From Chitinophaga caseinilytica (GTDB lineage: Bacteria > Bacteroidota > Bacteroidia > Chitinophagales > Chitinophagaceae): a stretch of 64,000 nt of DNA. Of the stretch, positions 61,284-64,000 are shown in pieces. The stretch lies in the NCBI RefSeq assembly GCF_038396765.1, contig NZ_CP150096.1:787501-851500 (forward strand). Direction: 5' to 3'. The position numbers were made by a program, and so were the translations under genes. Positions within the stretch are counted from its first letter, which is position 1. Every line of letters starts with the position of its first letter. The notes under the pieces were generated by a model, which searched no databases, was not told the DNA's origin, and worked only from the letters and a program-made list of their open reading frames with translations.

Positions 61284-62903
61284 TTATTTTCCGAACAGCA
61301 ACGCTGCCAGTTTCTTATCGTGGCCATACACGTCGTCCCGGAAATTGAGACGCCCCTGGCTGTCGACCCACGCCGTGAAATACCCGATAAACACGGGGAT
61401 TTTCTCTTTCACCGTTACATATTTTTCCTTGTTGGCGTTCATGGCGGCGTCGATCTTGGCGGTCGTCCAGCTGGAATCTTTCCGCAGCACCCATTCCGCC
61501 AGTTTTTTCGGTTCGGAGACGCGGATGCAGCCGTGCGAGAAGGAGCGCTTCGTTTCGTTGAACAATCCTTTCGAGGGCGTGTCGTGCAGGTAAATATTGT
61601 ATTCGTTGGGGAAAAGGAATTTCACTTTGCCGAGCGAGTTGCTGGGCCCGGGTTTCTGTCTTATCGAAATGCTGTTCCCACTTCCCGACATTTCCATGTT
61701 ATGCCGTGCCAGGTAAGCTTTTCCGCTCTTCCGGATGCCCGGCAGCACTTCTTTCCTCAGGATGCCCGGGGGTACGTTCCAGTAAGGGCTGAACACGACG
61801 TATTTCAAATCTTTGCTGAAGATCACGGTGCTGTTGCCTTGCGTGCCCACCACCACGTTGCAGCTCCAGGCCAGCTTGCCGTCTTCGTAGGCATGCAGCC
61901 GGAATTCCGGGATGTTCACGAGCAGGTAATCGGTATTTACTTCCACCGGCACCCAGCGGATGCGTTCCATATTGAGGAGGATCTGTTGCATGTAGTGCTC
62001 CAGCGGCCGGTTCAGCGACGCCACGGTGCTTTCGCGGATAACGCCGTCTTCCTTCTGCCCGAAACGCGCCTGGAAGTTGCGCAGGGCGCTGTCGAGCTGC
62101 GGCGTGAAGCGGGATGTGGTATCGCTGTCCTTGAAATCTCCATACATCTGCAGTCTTTTTTTCACGGCGGCGATAACGTTGGAAGAATCGCCCGATTTGT
62201 AGGTTTTCTTTTTCTCGATCCGGATAGAATCCAGCACCGGATTGTCTTTCGCGAGTTTGGCGAGGCGTTGCAGTTCATCGCGCAGCAGTTTGTATTGCCG
62301 GTTGACGGGTTCGTTGGTAGCGATGGCTGTTTTCGGATAGCGGATAACGGAATCGAGGAGGCTTTCTACATTTATTTTTTTGCGGGGGATGAACCACTCC
62401 AGGTCTTTGGAATTGTCGCTGGTCATGCCGCCCCATGTTTTCTGGGCGTAATCGAAGAATTGGCCGGTGAGGGAAATTTCGGTGATGCGGTACAGTAAAT
62501 CCTTACGGTTTAATTCGCTGCCTTCGGCGCTGAGCGAATCGTACAGGCGGAGGGCGGCGGATTTGTCGAGCGAGGAATCGCGGATGCCGGTGGCTTCGTC
62601 TTGCCGCATCATGTTCATGAATCCGCCGGCTTGTTCGGTGAGGCCTGCGCTATCGATCCATGCGAAGTGGAAATCGCGTTTGCGATAGAAGTCGAGGATG
62701 GATTCGCGATATGGCGCAAATTCCGCATGATGGTCCAGGAACGCCACAACGAGGTTGCTGTCCATCGCTTCGGCGATGTATTCTTCTTTGGTGTAGTGCG
62801 TGGTGTCGCGGTTAATGCCTTCGCCTTTAGGTCTTTTCTGGCCTTGTTGGCAGGCCACGGCGAGGGCCAGGAGCAAAGTGGGCAGTACGATTTTTTTCAG
62901 CAT
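61284..62903 (-). CDS. L,D-transpeptidase (YcbB/LdtD type) lipoprotein
   Basis: A 539-residue protein with a lipoprotein signal (MLKKIVLPTLLLALAVAC, Cys18), a helical N-terminal scaffold (about 40-300), a peptidoglycan-binding-1-like domain (about 310-345, SALRNFQARFGQKEDGVI), and a YkuD catalytic domain (about 355-500) with SHGCIRVSEPKKLAEWVL (nucleophile near Cys459). It forms 3-3 cross-links in peptidoglycan or attaches proteins to it, in the periplasm. The start at 62903 is set by the lipobox; the open frame further up is chance. Convergent with the CPBP gene. Confidence 0.92.
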   Translation of the reverse strand: MLKKIVLPTLLLALAVACQQGQKRPKGEGINRDTTHYTKEEYIAEAMDSNLVVAFLDHHAEFAPYRESILDFYRKRDFHFAWIDSAGLTEQAGGFMNMMRQDEATGIRDSSLDKSAALRLYDSLSAEGSELNRKDLLYRITEISLTGQFFDYAQKTWGGMTSDNSKDLEWFIPRKKINVESLLDSVIRYPKTAIATNEPVNRQYKLLRDELQRLAKLAKDNPVLDSIRIEKKKTYKSGDSSNVIAAVKKRLQMYGDFKDSDTTSRFTPQLDSALRNFQARFGQKEDGVIRESTVASLNRPLEHYMQQILLNMERIRWVPVEVNTDYLLVNIPEFRLHAYEDGKLAWSCNVVVGTQGNSTVIFSKDLKYVVFSPYWNVPPGILRKEVLPGIRKSGKAYLARHNMEMSGSGNSISIRQKPGPSNSLGKVKFLFPNEYNIYLHDTPSKGLFNETKRSFSHGCIRVSEPKKLAEWVLRKDSSWTTAKIDAAMNANKEKYVTVKEKIPVFIGYFTAWVDSQGRLNFRDDVYGHDKKLAALLFGK

Positions 62904-62980
62904 AGCGAAGTAGCATTTAGGAGGTATAACAATCTTCCGCCGGGTATGTTGCAAAGCGGGGGCCGGAATGCGGGCGGAGG

Positions 62981-63015
62981 AAAAAAGGGCGCAACCGGCC
63001 GGGTGCGCCCTTTTT
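62981..63015 (-). terminator. Terminator of the RNase G gene
   Basis: AAAAAGGGCGCAACC (62982-62996) pairs with the inverse at 63001-63015 with one mismatch, loop GGCC, followed by six T on the minus strand. Confidence 0.88.
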
Positions 63016-63021
63016 CGAATA

Positions 63022-64000
63022 TCAGAGCTTGATTTCTTCGTCGTTGTTGTCGAAGAAGTGGTATTCTGTGAGATGGTAGTTGGAGTCGGCGCGGAGCTTG
63101 ATCCATTTTTTGTACGCGAAGTACCATTTCCATTGGCGGCTGCGGAGCCATCCTTTGGTGAGGTAGGCGTAGAGGATGGGGTGCACACGGATGGTGAGCC
63201 CTTTGTGCTGGTGGTTGAGAAGATACTGGAGGTTCTTCTCGATATCTTCCACGATGAGCATGGAAGCGCCGATTTTGCCGGTTCCTTTGCAGGTGGGGCA
63301 ATCTTCGGCGACGGAAATGGTGATTTCCGGTTTCACCCGCTGGCGGGTGATTTGCATGAGCCCGAACTTGGAGATGGGCAAAATGGTGTGTTTGGCCCTG
63401 TCTGTCGCCATGAATTTCTCCATGGCTTCGTATACGTTCTTTTTGTTCTCCGGCAGTTTCATATCGATGAAATCGATGATGATGATGCCGCCGAGGTCGC
63501 GGAGGCGCAGCTGCCGGGCGATTTCCGCTGCGGCTTCCAGGTTAGACGCGAGGGCGTTTTGTTCCTGGTTGTTGCTGGAGCTTTTGTAGCCCGAGTTGAC
63601 GTCGATGACGTGGAGGGCTTCCGTGGCTTCGATGATGAGATACACGCCGGAGTCGAGGTTGACGGTTTTGCCGAAGGAGGCTTTTACCTGCCGGGTGACG
63701 CCGAAGTGGTCGAAGATGGGGGCGCCGTTGTGGTAGTAGGTGACGATGTCCTGCTTTTCGGGCGCTATCTTCTGGATATACGTTTTTGTGTCGGTGTAAA
63801 TATTTTTATCGTTGATGACGATCCTGTTGAAGGATTCGTTCAGCAGATCGCGGAGGATGCTGGTGGTTTTGGTTTGTTCGCTGAGGATTTTCTGCGGGGC
63901 CTGACCGTTCCGGAGGTTTTCCTGGATGGTGTGCCAGGTGTTTACCAGGGTGGTGAGGTCTTCGTGGAGCTCGGCGGTTTTCTTGCCTTCGGCGGCGGTG
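63022..64000 (-). CDS. rng: Ribonuclease E/G (RNase G), 5' end outside window
   Basis: The frame continues beyond the right edge, and 326 codons of the C-terminal part are seen. They include part of the S1/RNase H-like region and the catalytic DNase I-like core: NLDSGVYLIIEATEALHVIDVNSG (metal Asp), RLRDLGGIIIIDFIDM (second Asp, in part) and the zinc-link DCPTCKGTGK that joins two monomers. The ending is short, as in RNase G, without the long RNase E tail. It matures 16S rRNA and turns over some mRNAs. A terminator follows directly. Confidence 0.93.
   Translation of the reverse strand, partial: TAAEGKKTAELHEDLTTLVNTWHTIQENLRNGQAPQKILSEQTKTTSILRDLLNESFNRIVINDKNIYTDTKTYIQKIAPEKQDIVTYYHNGAPIFDHFGVTRQVKASFGKTVNLDSGVYLIIEATEALHVIDVNSGYKSSSNNQEQNALASNLEAAAEIARQLRLRDLGGIIIIDFIDMKLPENKKNVYEAMEKFMATDRAKHTILPISKFGLMQITRQRVKPEITISVAEDCPTCKGTGKIGASMLIVEDIEKNLQYLLNHQHKGLTIRVHPILYAYLTKGWLRSRQWKWYFAYKKWIKLRADSNYHLTEYHFFDNNDEEIKL

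Overview
The window reads as chromosomal DNA of a moderately GC-rich Bacteroidota, most likely a Chitinophagaceae (Chitinophaga-like). The evidence is a complete gldK-gldL-gldM-gldN block of the type IX secretion/gliding machinery, a PorZ-like T9SS protein with a C-terminal sorting domain, DUF4783 and DUF4271 proteins, and large FtsX-type permeases. Many upstream regions also carry the phylum's TAnnTTTG -7 promoter element, and Shine-Dalgarno sequences are largely absent. There are no rRNA or tRNA genes, CRISPR arrays, phage or intact insertion sequences. Most of the window is dense housekeeping DNA.

Layout. 1-3105: a 3'-truncated IS1595-type transposase relative without its catalytic acids, then an MMPL/RND lipid exporter. 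3198-6910: porZ (frameshifted) and recO, converging on lpxH. 6994-12350: rsfS-ftsH-LUD operon, divergent birA, and an aldo/keto reductase behind an unusual TGCAA array. 12383-15130: an 11-bp tandem repeat, a strong two-way terminator, and a DUF4783-nadC-lipid kinase-SUI1 operon. 15375-19571: gpmI, then a lipoprotein gene coupled to uvrC. 20028-21298: Crp/Fnr regulator and DinB protein. 21382-26178: gldKLMN (gldK frameshifted). 26583-32769: DUF255 thioredoxin-fold protein, DUF4271-hemD, hemW and gpsA.

32908-49034 is the most distinctive part. It is a nine-gene leftward export operon (two HlyD-type adaptors, two ATPases, three MacB-like FtsX permeases, one TolC, and a previously hidden 77-residue membrane ORF). 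It is divergent from an NtrC-type response regulator and a histidine kinase. The 312-bp divergent region has a possible sigma-54 element and a cluster of CGGACA dyads, so the two-component system probably controls the exporter. The substrate cannot be told from sequence.

49068-64000: lysoplasmalogenase, serine hydrolase, nadB and a LpxL-like acyltransferase rightward. Leftward are LysM/BON proteins, a MutS-like ATPase, a CstB-like persulfide dioxygenase/rhodanese beside a cysteine-free ArsR regulator with a repeated operator, and ridA-3HCDH-tsaB. A CPBP protease, an L,D-transpeptidase and a 5'-truncated RNase G close the window.

Three genes (porZ, gldK, DUF4783) each need one extra base at a short homopolymer to restore the full family-length protein. 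Because the pattern repeats, base-calling or assembly errors are more likely than three independent natural mutations, but two of the three are T9SS genes, so it should be checked in reads.
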